A stretch of 32,500 bases of DNA from Neocallimastix lanati (nom. inval.) (GCA_016946835.1 JACVTC010000068.1:747501-780000), one strand, 5' to 3'. Counted from the stretch's first letter, positions 1-11,803 are shown. The notes: generated by a model from the sequence alone, not told the origin. Translations and numbers: made by a program.

Positions 1-538
1 TTTATCCTATATTATTTAATTATTTTATATACTATATATAATATATTAAATTGTAAAAGTATATAATTAATAATTAATTTTTTTTTATTAATAAAATAAT
101 TAATAAAATTTTTTTTTATATTAATTATTAATTTATTTTTTTATTATTTAATGATTTATTTAAAATTTTATTTATCTATTTACTTATTAACATATTTATA
201 AATTACCAAATTATTTAAAATATATTCATATATTTATTTATTTAATATCATATTATTAAAAGGAATTAATTCTTTTATTTTTATTTTATTTTTATTTTTA
301 TTTTTATTTTTTTTTTGTTTAATAATTTTTTTTTTTTTATCCTTAAAAGATTAAAGTTAAAAAATAAAAAAAAAAAATAACAAAAATAATAAATAATTAT
401 TTAAAACGATTTATTATTATAAAAAAAAAAAAAAAAAAAGAACACCAGACATTTTTAATAATAATTAAAAAATAAAAATAATAGGTAAAAACTAAACTAA
501 AAAACTTTAATAAAAGATCAAAAATTGAAAATTATATA

Positions 539-561
539 AATAATACATCAAATGTATTATT
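539..561. repeat. Perfect 10-bp inverted repeat, 3-nt loop
   Basis: The arms AATAATACAT (539-548) and ATGTATTATT (552-561) are exact reverse complements around the loop CAA. The element lies about 290 bp before the RPN5 start codon. It could be a hairpin or a dimeric factor site. Low-complexity AT DNA yields short palindromes by chance, but the C and G inside the arms make this one less trivial. Confidence 0.6.
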
Positions 562-657
562 CATTTTAAAAAAAAAAAAAATACAATAAATAATTAATTA
601 TTAATAAAGCAATCATTATTACTATTATTATAATTTTTAATATTTTAACTTTGATTT

Positions 658-698
658 ATTCTTTCTCAGATCATTCAATGATCTGATATAAGAAGAAT
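658..698. promoter_or_regulatory. Nested inverted repeat upstream of RPN5
   Basis: The core TCAGATCATT (666-675), C, AATGATCTGA (677-686) is a perfect 10-bp palindrome with a one-base centre. Outside it, ATTCTT (658-663) pairs with AAGAAT (693-698), with 2 and 6 unpaired bases. The element sits about 150-190 bp before the RPN5 start, where an upstream activating site would be expected. It does not resemble the yeast PACE/Rpn4 box. A binding site for a dimeric factor is inference; the symmetry itself is seen directly. Confidence 0.5.
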
Positions 699-766
699 AT
701 ATAAACTAATAAAATTTAAATAATTTAATAAAGTTTTTTTTTTTTGTATTTTAATATTTCAATAAT

Positions 767-797
<31 letters not shown>

Positions 798-846
798 ATA
801 TATATATATAAAATATTTTATTATAATAATTTATATAAAGCCCAAA

Positions 847-2085
847 ATGAATAAAATGGAAAAGGATTACTCAGCTCAAGTTGAAAAACTTTTGCCTGAG
901 ACTAAGAAATTAGCTGAAGTATATTAAATTTATATAATATATATGAAATTTCTTTTAAATTAAATTAAAAAAAAAAAAAAAAAAAATGATAGTAACAGTG
1001 AAATCTCTCTCTCTCTTTTCTTTTTTTTTCTTTTTTTTTTTTTTTTAATATTATAAAATTGTATATTTTGATTGGAATGTTTTTAGAGCGGTCAATTACA
1101 ACAAGCTCTCGAACAATGTCTTGTTCTTGAAAAACAAACAAGAAGTGTAATTTATCAATTATTATATAAATAAAGATTCAGAAATTTCATTATTAATATT
1201 TATATTTTAATAATAATAATAATAATAATAATAATCATAATTGTAAAATAATAATAATATTCATAATTTTAATTATAATAATAACAATAATAAAAAGGCA
1301 AGTGATATGGAATCTAATACTAAGATTTTAAATCATATCATTCAATTATGCTTTAACGCTAAAGAATACAAACTTTTAAATGAACAAATTGTTTTATTAT
1401 CAAAAAAGCATGGTCTTCTTAAAACGGTAAAACTTCTTCCAAATGAATTCATCAATATTATTTATTTAAGATTATAAATTGAAGGAAAAAATATTGATAA
1501 TATATCTATGTATATTATTTTTATGAAGGCTGTTACTAAAATGATTCAAACTGCTATGACTTACATTGATCAAATTCCAGATAAGGAAACTATGTTAGAA
1601 TTAATTAATACTATTCGTACTGTTACAGAAGGAAAGGTAATTAATAATATTTTTTTTAATATTATAAATTTATTTTTTATTTAATAAAATTTTATTTTAA
1701 CTAAATAATTTATAAATTTTTTTTTTTTTTTTACATAATAAAAATTATTTTATCCAAATAATTTAATGAATAATATTATTTTAAAATGTTATTAAATAAT
1801 TTATTGATATTATGATAAATGAAAGATATATGTTGAAATTGAACGTGCTCGTGTTACTAGAAAATTATCTAAGATGAAGGAAGATGAGGGTGATATTGCT
1901 CAAGCTTGTGAAATTTTACAACAATTACAAGTAATTCATAATAATAATAAGTTTTTTTTTTTTTTTTTTTTTTTTTTTGAATAAAATAAATAAATAAAAT
2001 TTATTATAAAATTATCAAATTTTAATAATTAGATAATTTCAAAATTATATATATATATATTTTATTTTAAAATATAATTATCATT

Positions 2086-2121
<36 letters not shown>

Positions 2122-2597
2122 TTTTCTTTTCTTTTCTTTTTTATGTATAGGTTGAAACCTTTGGTTCCATGGAACGTCGTGAAAAGACTGACTTCATTTT
2201 AGAACAAATGAGATTATGTTTATTAAGAAAAGATTACACTAGAGTTCAAATTATCAGTAAAAAAATTAGTCAAAGATTCTTTGAACAAGAAGAAAATAAT
2301 GTAAGTTTATTTATTTATTTATTTATTTGTTTATTTATTTATTTATTTATTTTGTATATATTATATATAAATTACTATAAATATTAATATAAATATATAT
2401 ATATATTTATTTCATTTCTTATTTAAACTTTAAATATAATTTTTCAATATAAATAAAGGATTTAAAATTACGTTTCTTCGATATTATGGTACAACATGCT
2501 CTTCATGAAACTCAATACTTGAATGTTTGTAAATATTTACAAAAAATTTATGAAACCAAATCTATAAAAGAAGATGAATCTAAATGGAAGGATGTAT

Positions 2598-2650
<53 letters not shown>

Positions 2651-4012
2651 TATATATATATATTATAATATAGTATTGAAAGAAAGAAAAACTTTTAAGT
2701 TTTATTGATTTTATATTTTTCATATATTAATTGTTTCCGTTAATTTTTTTTTTTTTTTATTATTCATATTATTACAATTAAAAGGTTTTACAAAATATTG
2801 TTGTTTTTGCTATTCTTTCACCATTTGATCTTGAACAACATCAAATTGTTAACACTATTGCTAAAGATCAAAATCTTGCTAAGCTTCCATTACATAAGTA
2901 AATGAATATATAACATCTTTTTTTTTTTTTTTATTAAATTTTTATTCAAAAATAAATAATTTACTAATAATATAAATATATAATTTCCCTAATATATTTT
3001 TAATTTTTAATTATTTTTGTCATATATTATAATTAAAATTATTATTAACTAATTAATATTTTTAATATATATTACTACTTATATTTATTTATATAATTAA
3101 ATTAAATATATGTAAATATATATATATAAACATACAGGAATTTATTAAATAACTTTATAACAGATGAACTTATGCGTTGGACTAAAATTGAAGAAATATA
3201 TGGTGAAGCTTTAAAACATGCTTATGGTTTTAATAATCCAGAAACTTCTCAAAGTTATTGGACTGCATTACATAAGAGTGTTACTGAACATGTAAAATTG
3301 AATAACCATATTTATTATTTTTATTATTATTATTATAATTATTATAAAATATTAAATGAGATCTTAATTTTTTTTTTTTTTTTTTTTTTTTTAATTAATA
3401 AATAAATAAATAATAAAATATAATTTAATTTATATATTATATATTATTAGAATATTCGTGTTATATCCAAATGTTACTCTAAAATTACAATTCAAAGATT
3501 AACAGAATTATTAGATTTATCACAAGATGTATGTACATTTATAATATATATATATAAAAGAAATATATTATTATTATAATTATTATTATTATTATATTTT
3601 ATTAATATATAAAAAATAATAAATGTAGTAAATGATAAATGATAAATGATAAATGATAAATATTAAATATTAAATATTAAATAATAATAATAACAAAGAT
3701 ATACTTATTTTTTATATTGATTAATTTTCTTAATTATATATATATTTATATATATATTTTTTTTTATAAAATTTTTTTACTTATTAATAATAGGAAACTG
3801 AATCTACTATTTCTGAACTTGTTGTCAATGGTACCGTTTATGCAAAAATTAATAGACCAGCTGGTGTTGTTTCATTTGAAAAGTTTAAGGATGCTAATTC
3901 TCAATTAAATGAATGGTCAGGAAGTGTTAACTCTGTTTTAGATTTAATTGCTAAGACTTGTCATCTTATTGTTAAAGAAGAAATGGTTCATAACATTAAG
4001 AAAACTTTATAA
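847..4012 (+). CDS. RPN5: 26S proteasome lid subunit Rpn5 (PSMD12)
   Basis: A scaffold subunit of the 19S regulatory particle lid. Eleven exons: 847-918, 1087-1146, 1298-1426, 1529-1636, 1826-1930, 2151-2300, 2459-2593, 2785-2897, 3138-3291, 3451-3528, 3794-4012. All introns are GT-AG and phase 0 except intron 8, which splits a Lys codon. The product is 440 aa, the usual family length. Residues from about 20 to 340 form the helical-repeat part, with the family-like stretch [18 protein letters not shown] near 165. The PCI winged-helix end covers about 343-405 ([19 protein letters not shown], then [18 protein letters not shown]), followed by a C-terminal helix. The ATG at 847 gives the expected N-terminus. 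Introns hold T runs, TTTA arrays and, in intron 10, a 7-bp AAATGAT tandem. Family assignment is firm; splice sites are inferred by eye but keep phase throughout. Confidence 0.95.
2597..2664. repeat. T run and TA repeat inside RPN5 intron 7
   Basis: A T homopolymer of over 40 bases is followed by a (TA)n stretch, all inside the intron that starts at 2594. It is typical of the introns here and is not a terminator. Confidence 0.8.
3627..3682. repeat. 7-bp tandem repeat in RPN5 intron 10
   Basis: Four to five copies of AAATGAT grade into copies of AAATATT. The same style of 7-bp drifting unit recurs at 9737-9795, so these minisatellites appear to arise repeatedly in this genome. Confidence 0.7.
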
Positions 4013-4234
4013 GCTAAAAAGAAAAAAAAAGTAAAATAAAATAAAATAAGCAATAAAAAATAATTTATAAGTAAAAAAAAAAAAAAAAAAATCATTCAAT
4101 TTAAGCATATATAATTATTAATAAGAAGAAGAGAAGAAAAATAATTCCAATAATAATAATTATAATTATAAATTAACTAAAATAATAAATAAAAAAATAT
4201 TAACAATAATAATATTAAATAAATAAATAATAAA

Positions 4235-4269
<35 letters not shown>

Positions 4270-4426
4270 AAAAAATGAAAAATTAATAATTATATAATTA
4301 AAAATAAAAAAAGATCTGTTTTATATATATTATATTATATTATATATATATATATATTTTTTTTTTTAATTTTAATTTTTAATTTTTTTTATTTATTATA
4401 TGAAATTTAAATATATATGGATGATT

Positions 4427-4462
<36 letters not shown>

Positions 4463-4749
4463 AAAAATTTGAAATATTGAAAATATTGTAAATATAATTA
4501 TATTTATATTATTTACCATTATTATTTTTAAATTCATTTATTTATTTTATTTTATTTTTATTTTATTCAATTTGTACTTTATATCCATTCATATTCTACT
4601 ATTTACTTTATTTTATTTATCCCTTTTTGTATGAACAGAATAATAAAATTAATTAGAAATATATATATATATATATATATATAAATTTGGTTTTTATTAT
4701 TATTTATTATTTATTATTTTTTATTATTATTTTTTATTATTATTTTTTA

Positions 4750-4785
<36 letters not shown>

Positions 4786-5004
4786 GATAAAGCTATTAAA
4801 AATTAAAAATTAAAAATAGTTTTATGTCAAATCTTTAAAAAGTATATTAAACGTATATATATATTTAATAGAATATTGCAATAAATAAGTAAAAAATTTT
4901 TGTTAAATTTTTTTTTTTTTTTTTTTTTTTTATAAGAAAATATTACTATTTTATGGATATATATAGATATATAAAATAAAACAATATACATTAATAAAAT
5001 ATTA

Positions 5005-5035
<31 letters not shown>

Positions 5036-5424
5036 ACTAATTAAAATAACTAAATAAATTATTAATATATTTAATATTTAAAGTTTTTAATTTTTATCTA
5101 ATTACTCTTTTTTTTTTTTTTTAAATCTTATATATATATATATATATTTTATAGTTCAAACTATTTATATTTTTAGTTTCAAATAAATAAATAAATAAAT
5201 ATATTTAAAATTAAATATAAAATAATAATAAAATACAAATAAAGAAAATTCTTTTTTTTTATCTATATATTTTATAACTATATACTATAATTATTCATCA
5301 TGTTAAACTATTATGATTTGATTTTAATAATAATATCATCATCATCATCATTATTATTATTATTAATTATATTTTAATGCTTCATCATTATTGTTATCCG
5401 TTGCTTTAATCATTTATAGCTTGA
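4013..5424. other. Intergenic DNA between convergent genes
   Basis: This holds the 3' flanks of RPN5 (plus) and the NHP10-like gene (minus). It contains A runs, several T runs of 20-30 bases, (TA)n blocks and short ATT/TTTA arrays. No protein-like frame or RNA gene was seen. The poly(A) sites of both genes must lie here but cannot be placed by eye. Confidence 0.7.
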
Positions 5425-5921
5425 TTATTCATTATCACTATCCTCTTCTTCTTCTTCATCTTCATTTTCATTTTCATTTTCATTTTCATTTCCATCTTCA
5501 TCTTCTTCATCATCTTCTTCTTCCACATCTTCTTCATCATCTTTATCATCAGTAAAGTTACTTTCTATTTCTTCATCTTGACTAATATAATTATTATTAT
5601 TATTATTATTATCATGATTATTAACATGCTTTTCTTCATCATTATCATCTTCGTCATAATTTTCTTCATTATTATTTTCATGATCATCATTATCATCATT
5701 CTCATTCTCATTCTCATTCTCATTCTCATTCTCATTCTCATTATTATTATCATTGTCATCATCATTATTTTCATTTCCTTTCACATCATTCATTGAAGAG
5801 TCAATGACAGATTGAGCTATTTTACCTGAATAATCAATAGTAGCGCTATGAGAAAGTGGGTGATTTTTATCATCTGTATTATTAGAAAGTTGAGAATCTT
5901 TTGCTTCATCAATACCTTTTG

Positions 5922-5985
<64 letters not shown>

Positions 5986-6392
5986 TATATTATTATTTAT
6001 ATTATTAGTATTTTGATCATTTGTTTCATCAATTTCCATATCATCATCATCATCATCATCATTATCATTATCATCATTATCATTATTTTTAGAACTGCTA
6101 AAACCAGATTCCGTTTGAGTATCATTTATAGAATTCATAGTATCATCGATTAATGATTCTGATTTTACATTACTATTATTTATTGAGATTCGTATTTTAA
6201 TAGACGATGGTGAATTATTAGAATCATTTTTATTTAAAAATTTATTAGTTAAGGATGATTTAGATTTAGCTTTTACTTGATCTTTACTAGAGGTTATATC
6301 TTTATTCTTTTTTTGATCTGAATTATTATAAACTTCCATTTCTTTTTCATATCTTATTTTATCTTTTTCATATAAATCATAATCTATACAAA

Positions 6393-6427
<35 letters not shown>

Positions 6428-7529
6428 CATCCCCACAAAAAAAAAAAAAATAATAATAATAATAATAAAAATAATAATAATAAATAAATAAATATATAAA
6501 CTAAATATTTTTAAGAAAAAATTATAAATTTAAAATATTTTACTCAAATTATATAAAAATAGTATTTAATGGGAACCTTACAAATCTTTTTATATATATA
6601 TATATATATATATATTTTTATTATTATTTTTTTTTTTTTTATTATTATTTTTTTATTATTTTTTTATTTTTATTTTTATTTTTATTTTTTTTTTTTTCAT
6701 TTCAAAGTTTTAAATATTAAAAGAATTTATAAAAAAAAAAAAAAATTATTTTTATCATTTATTAATAATTTATAGAAGTTTTTTTTTTTTTATTTTTTTT
6801 TTTTTTTTTATTTTTTTTAATAAATAATTTTGTTATTTAAAATATTTTAAAATTTTGATAATTGATATTTATATTATATTTTACCTGCTTTTCTTCTTGA
6901 GGTAACTGTTTCCACTGATTTGATAATATTTTTGTAATATCACTATTACTTGAATCCTCGCTTTTAATTTGGTTAATTTGTGAATTCATATCTTTTCTTT
7001 GATGTTGACAAAATCTGAAGAAAGCATTTGCTGGTTTTTTCGGTGCTAAAGGATCAACCTTTTGTTTTTTTCTTTGATGTTTTTCTTCTACCTTTATTGG
7101 TTGCTGTGGTGTGTTGTTCTTTTTTTTTTTTTTTTTTTTAGTGTGTGTGTGTGTGTGGGTGTGTAATAAAATTTTATATATATATATATTTTTTTAAATT
7201 TAATTATATTAAAAACAAAGAGAGAATACATTATTATATATATATATATATATAAAAATATTATTAACAAAACAAAACTTCTTGAATTATTTAATTTAAA
7301 TATAAAGTATTATCATTTTTCTTTATCTAATTATTCTTTATGTTTTATTAATTTATGTATATTATTCCGTTATATATACTATTATGATTTTTTTAATTAC
7401 TTCAATTTCTGAATCTTCTGAATCTAAATCATTATTTTTTATCTTATCTAATTTTTCAAATAAAAATCTTTATAAATAATATATAAATATATTATAAAAT
7501 AGAAGAAATTTAACTTAATAAAAGAATAG

Positions 7530-7586
<57 letters not shown>

Positions 7587-8392
7587 ATAAATTATATAAA
7601 ATATATATTTTTATATGTTATAATAATTATTTTGAGGTAAAAAATTATTATATAAAGAAATATTCATATTTACCCTTTTTCAACTTTTAATCGTTTTATA
7701 CAATTTTTAGCTTTTATTATTTTCAAGTCTAAAGTTTTATTATTCTTTGAAATGCATTTTTAGTATATATAGATAATTAAATTATTTATTAATGATAACT
7801 AAAATTAACAAAATAAATAACATTTTAATATCAATATATATATTGTTCTTTATTTTATTAAAACAAATTTTTTTTTTCTTTCTATTTAAATTAATATTAT
7901 AAAAATAATTTATATTATAATTATTGTTCATGTTACAATACCTCTTCTAAATTTTTTAATTTTCTTTTTAATTCTTCATATTTTCTTTTATACTTTTGGT
8001 CTTATATATAAATGTATTAATGATATATTAGAACCATTTATAAAATTTGTAATAATAATATATAAATTCACGAATAAATAAATAAAAATAGGTTTTTAAG
8101 TTGAAATTATAATTATCATATATGGGATATTTTTAAATAATAACATATACTTTATTATTGTTAACAATTATTAATTGATTAAATTATTAAATTATGGAAT
8201 ATAAATGTTGAACATATATATATTAACACTTCTTTTAATAATATCAACCTATTTTATCTATTATCTCAAAGAAATAATATAAATATATATTATTTATTCT
8301 TTAAAGAAAGAATATTATAAAATTAAATAATAATGATTTTTTTTAAACAATAAAAAGTTTAAGTTACCTTCTTGTGTTGAAATTTTGGCCAT
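5425..8392 (-). CDS. NHP10-like HMG-box protein, probable INO80 complex subunit
   Basis: Seven exons read from the minus strand: 8392-8368, 8000-7942, 7744-7674, 7467-7401, 7118-6885, 6585-6582 (4 nt) and 6383-5425, giving 472 aa. The ATG at 8392 is preceded by an in-frame stop. Residues 10-75 form a charged coiled coil ending in CIKRLKVEKGFLFEKL, which resembles the segment before the HMG box of yeast Nhp10. A basic linker leads to an HMG box at about 100-173 (PLAPKKPANAFFRFCQ; SNQWKQLPQEEKQIYYDLYE; KDKIRYEKEMEVYN). The last 300 residues are an acidic, low-complexity tail with runs of Thr, Asn, Asp and Asn-Glu, making the protein over twice the length of yeast Nhp10. The predicted role is nucleosome or DNA-end binding in a chromatin remodeller. 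HMGB family is certain; the INO80 assignment is inferred from domain order. A longer reading opening at 6438 (MWGCKYIYIY) is intron. Confidence 0.85.
6582..6585 (-). other. 4-nt microexon of the HMG-box gene
   Basis: On the minus strand the sequence reads AAAAAG, then ATTT, then GTAAGG. Splicing the exon ending at 6885 straight to the one starting at 6383 shifts the frame and destroys HMG helix 3. Inserting ATTT restores it and yields EEKQIYYDLYEKDK, as HMG boxes require. No other AG occurs in the roughly 300 nt between the upstream donor and this site, and GTAAGG is a strong donor. Confidence 0.8.
7121..7166. repeat. T run and GT microsatellite in an HMG-gene intron
   Basis: A T tract and a (GT)n tract form, on the transcribed strand, a CA-rich then A-rich lead into the acceptor at 7119-7120. 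The CA/A tract replaces the usual pyrimidine tract. Confidence 0.7.
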
Positions 8393-8834
8393 GATCGTCT
8401 TTTAGACTTATATTCCAAGATAAATCTAGAATAAAAAAAATAATTGTAAATAATAAAAAAGAAAAAAAAAAAAAAAAGAAATCAAATTATATCCACAGTT
8501 TAAATTATTATTATTACTATTATTATTATATTTAATAATTTAATTTTTTTTATTGAATTTTAATTTTATTTCTTTAATTTAAAGAAAGAAAATTTCTATA
8601 TTTTAAATATTATATTTTACTATTAATATAATATTATATAGTATAGAACTTCTTTTTTATGGTTATAATTATTTTAAAATATATTTGAAATAAGAAGTGT
8701 TACCAAGGAATCCAAACTCTATAAAAATAAATTAAAAAAAAAATATATATATATATATATATAAAATATATTAATAATAATTAAAAAAAACAAATTATAC
8801 AATTTATATTATTATTAACATTCTATATAGCTAA
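8393..8834. other. 5' flank of the HMG-box gene, possible untranslated exon
   Basis: This is the promoter side of the minus-strand HMG gene. On the minus strand, 8722 to about 8702 reads TATAGAGTTTGGATTCCTTG followed by the donor-like GTAACA, and TCTAG near 8425-8430 is an acceptor-like site before the ATG. The pair would fit a 5'-UTR intron. The rest is AT-rich filler. No other coding potential was seen. Confidence 0.35.
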
Positions 8835-9370
8835 TTTTAATTTTAATTTATTATTATTTATTATTTATTATTTATTAATTATTTATTTATTATTTATTAT
8901 TTATTATTTTATTATTTATTATTTATTATTTTTTATTTTTTATTTTTTATTTATTATTCCATTATTTATTATTTATTATTTATCATTTATTTATTTATTA
9001 TTTATCATTTATTTATTTATTATTTATCATTTATTTATTTATTATTTATTATTTATTTATTTATTTATTATTTTTTATTTATTATTTATTATTCCATTAT
9101 TTATTATTTATTATTTATTTATTTATTATTTTTTATTTATTATTTATTATTCCATTATTTATTATTTATTATTTATCATTTATTTATTTATTATTTATCA
9201 TTTATTTATTTATTATTTATCATTTATTTATTTATTATTTATTATTTATTATTTATTATTTTTTATTTATTATTTATTATTCCATTATTTATTATTTATT
9301 ATTTATCATTTATTTATTTATTATTTATTATTTATTATTTATTATTTATTATTTATTATTTATTATTTTA
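8835..9370. repeat. Compound minisatellite of TTATTA/TTTA units
   Basis: Over 500 bp are built from TTAT, TTATTATTTA and ATCATTTATT words. A marker, ATTCCATTATTTATT, recurs near 8957, 9092, 9149 and 9279. Two of the three spacings are about 130-135 bp, so the tract has a higher-order period with internal 10-14-bp units. It has no coding or CRISPR character, because the spacers themselves are repetitive. Confidence 0.75.
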
Positions 9371-9455
9371 TTAAATATTCAAAAATAATTTATTTTATTT
9401 TTTGTTATTGAATATAATAATATAAAATATAATAGATGAAACATTAATTATAATC

Positions 9456-9505
9456 ATATAATAATGGAAGTATAAACGATAGTTTTATAACTTCCATTAT
9501 TATAT
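9456..9505. repeat. Hairpin with perfect 16-bp arms
   Basis: ATATAATAATGGAAGT (9456-9471) and ACTTCCATTATTATAT (9490-9505) are exact reverse complements across an 18-nt spacer. The spacer can itself extend the stem (ATAAA with TTTAT) around a short loop. It stands between two minisatellite tracts. It could be a palindromic remnant, a miniature element tip or a structured RNA. No flanking target duplication was identified. Confidence 0.65.
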
Positions 9506-9529
9506 AATTTTTAAATAATATTAAATAAT

Positions 9530-9802
9530 AAACATTTATATTAAATAATAAATAATAAATAATAAATTAAATAATAAAAAGAGTATTTATTAATAAATAA
9601 TAAATAATAAATATTATAATAATTAAATAATTAAATAATTAAATAATTAAATAATTAAATAATTAAATATTAAATATTAAATATTAAATATTAAATAATA
9701 AATAAATATTAAATAAATAAATATTAAATAAATAAATATGAAATATGAAATATGAAATATGAAATATGAAATATGAAATATTAAATATTAAATATTAATA
9801 TT
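9530..9802. repeat. Series of 7-8-bp tandem repeats
   Basis: Successive arrays share a flank and drift from one to the next: AATAAATAATAAAT, then AATAATTA (8 bp), then AAATATT (7 bp), then AAATATG (about six copies, 9737-9780), then AAATATT again. This looks like a minisatellite that mutated and re-expanded from single variant units. Confidence 0.75.
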
Positions 9803-11803
9803 TATATTTATTTATTTAAATTTTAAAAAAAACTTAAAGTTGGTTACATTTATTAATTTCATTTAATTAAACTTTATTTTGGTAAAAAAAATAAAAAAAA
9901 AAAAAAATTAAAAAAATAGAAATTAAAATATATATATAATATATTAATACATTTACTTATATATATTTATATATATTTTATATTATTATTCAATTAATTT
10001 AATATATATTATTAATTTATTAACTATTAAAGATGAAAAATAAATTATTTTAATTTCATATTTTCAATATTATTACTTATAATAACTATCATATATATAT
10101 ATTTTTTTAAAACGGAAAATAAAAATAATAAAAATAAAACAAAATATTGAAATAATAAAATGTTATATATAAACTATATAATTAATATTATACTACTCTA
10201 TACTTCTTCTGTAAATACATTAATTATAATTTTTAAATATAAATAAAAAATTTAATAAATAGATAAAAAAGTATTATATACATAATATGAGCAAACATGA
10301 TAATAAATAAAATAATTATAAAATATTGAAATATATAATAAAGTTAGGATTTTATCAATTTTTATATAATATAGTTACTTGATTGATGGAAACATGACAT
10401 ATAAGCCTTGTCGAAAGAGAGAGGTCAACGTCTCATACGTAAAGTGGAATTGTTTGGAGACTCTTTCATCTTCAATTCTCAATATTTTATTTTTATTTAA
10501 TTTTTATATTGTAAATACAATAATACAATTTCGTTATTACTTCTTTTTAACACACATCAGTATTTTTTTTAATTTATGAAATATATATATAGATATTTTA
10601 ATGTTTAAATGAAAATATTATCTTCTATGAAGGTTTGAACCATGATCAATAAGATATAATCGATCTTCTTTTTGACTTTTTCAAATTTAATAATTAAAAT
10701 TAATACAAAATCTTCTGTTTTTTTTTTTTTTTTTTTTTTTTTAATATTAATTCTATATCACTTTTAATATATTTATATTTAAATTTTAAAAATCATTCAT
10801 TGTCTAATAATTCATTATTGCAATATATTTTAATTTATATTATTATTTCAATATATTTTTTTAACATTATAGTTAATAATTACATTTTATTAAATTCATT
10901 AAAACGTTTTCTTCTTAAAAAATAAAATAAAGTAATATTATGAATGCAATAATACTGCTGTATTAATCTTTCAATTATTAATTTATCATTATTTAAATTA
11001 TTTAATAAATTTATTTATTTTAAAATAAATATGAATATTTTTTTTTTTTTTTTTTATTATTATTATTAGAATTTTATATAGTATAAATAATTTTTTAAAT
11101 GTATAAAAAATTATTTATATTTTTATTTAATTATAAAATAATGAATTATAAACTAGTTCACTACAAATAATACATTTAACCACAAACAATAATTAATAAA
11201 ATATTACTTTAACAGTTTTTGATGGGAAATACTCTAGAAAAATTAATAAAACAATATACATACGTTACTACAATAATAAAGAAGGAATTTATATAGCATA
11301 ACTTAAAATTGGTATGGCTGCAATAAAATAAATATTATTTGTGTCACAATTCTTCAAATTTTCGTTGTAAAAATGTTTTTTTAAAAGAAATCAATAGTAT
11401 AGTTAAATATTTACTTTTTTTTTTTTTTACTTAATATATTAAATCTCTTCACTATCAATAACAAAATAAATTATATATATATATATATAACTTTTTTATT
11501 TTTTTTTTTTTGTTTTTTAATTTAATTAAAATATATTTAATTTGAAATATCAAATAATTTTCCATTTTCTAGAAATATCAAATTGGGAATAATAAAAATA
11601 CTACATAAAATTTAAAAAGATCACCATTTATTTATTTAATTATATTTTAAGATATGTTATGTAAATAGTTTTTTTTATATATTATAATTAATTTTTAATA
11701 TATTTATCGAATTATTTTATTTATTAATTAAAATGTTTGAAGATTTGTTCAAATGAATTTAGAATTTTCTTTTTTCTTTTCTTCCTTTTTTTTTAAAAAA
11801 TAA

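Larger units (their letters stand above)
1..846. other. Intergenic DNA and probable RPN5 promoter, with two hairpins
   Basis: No open frame with protein-like composition is visible on either strand. The stretch is A/T runs and AT-rich filler. Two near-perfect inverted repeats stand out, at 539-561 (10-bp arms, 3-nt loop) and 658-698 (10-bp core arms around one base, with a further 6-bp outer pair). The 160 bases before the RPN5 start contain a long T run and a TATATATA stretch near 798-810, which may lie in the core promoter or 5' leader. TATA-like words are so common here that none can be assigned. Confidence 0.6.

Noticed and set aside
5565-5796. Met/Ile-rich frames inside the acidic tail
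   Set aside because: They are other-frame readings of the GAA/GAT/AAT repeats coding for the tail.
6384-6438. Upstream start (MWGCKYIYIY...) for the acidic protein
   Set aside because: The codons are a (TA)n intron end. The HMG reading enters at the TATAG acceptor at 6384-6385 and joins upstream HMG exons.
8835-9370. Regularly spaced repeats suggesting a CRISPR array
   Set aside because: The DNA is eukaryotic and the spacers are themselves TTAT repeats with no unique sequence.
10379-10579. 66-codon frame starting MIDGNMTYKPCRKR
   Set aside because: It is short, with no family resemblance, and runs into AT filler. The local composition is better explained by a possible RNA.
10620-10690. tRNA-like words (GGTTTGAACC and GATC repeats)
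   Set aside because: No seven-base acceptor stem, D arm and anticodon arm could be arranged with the putative T arm on either strand.
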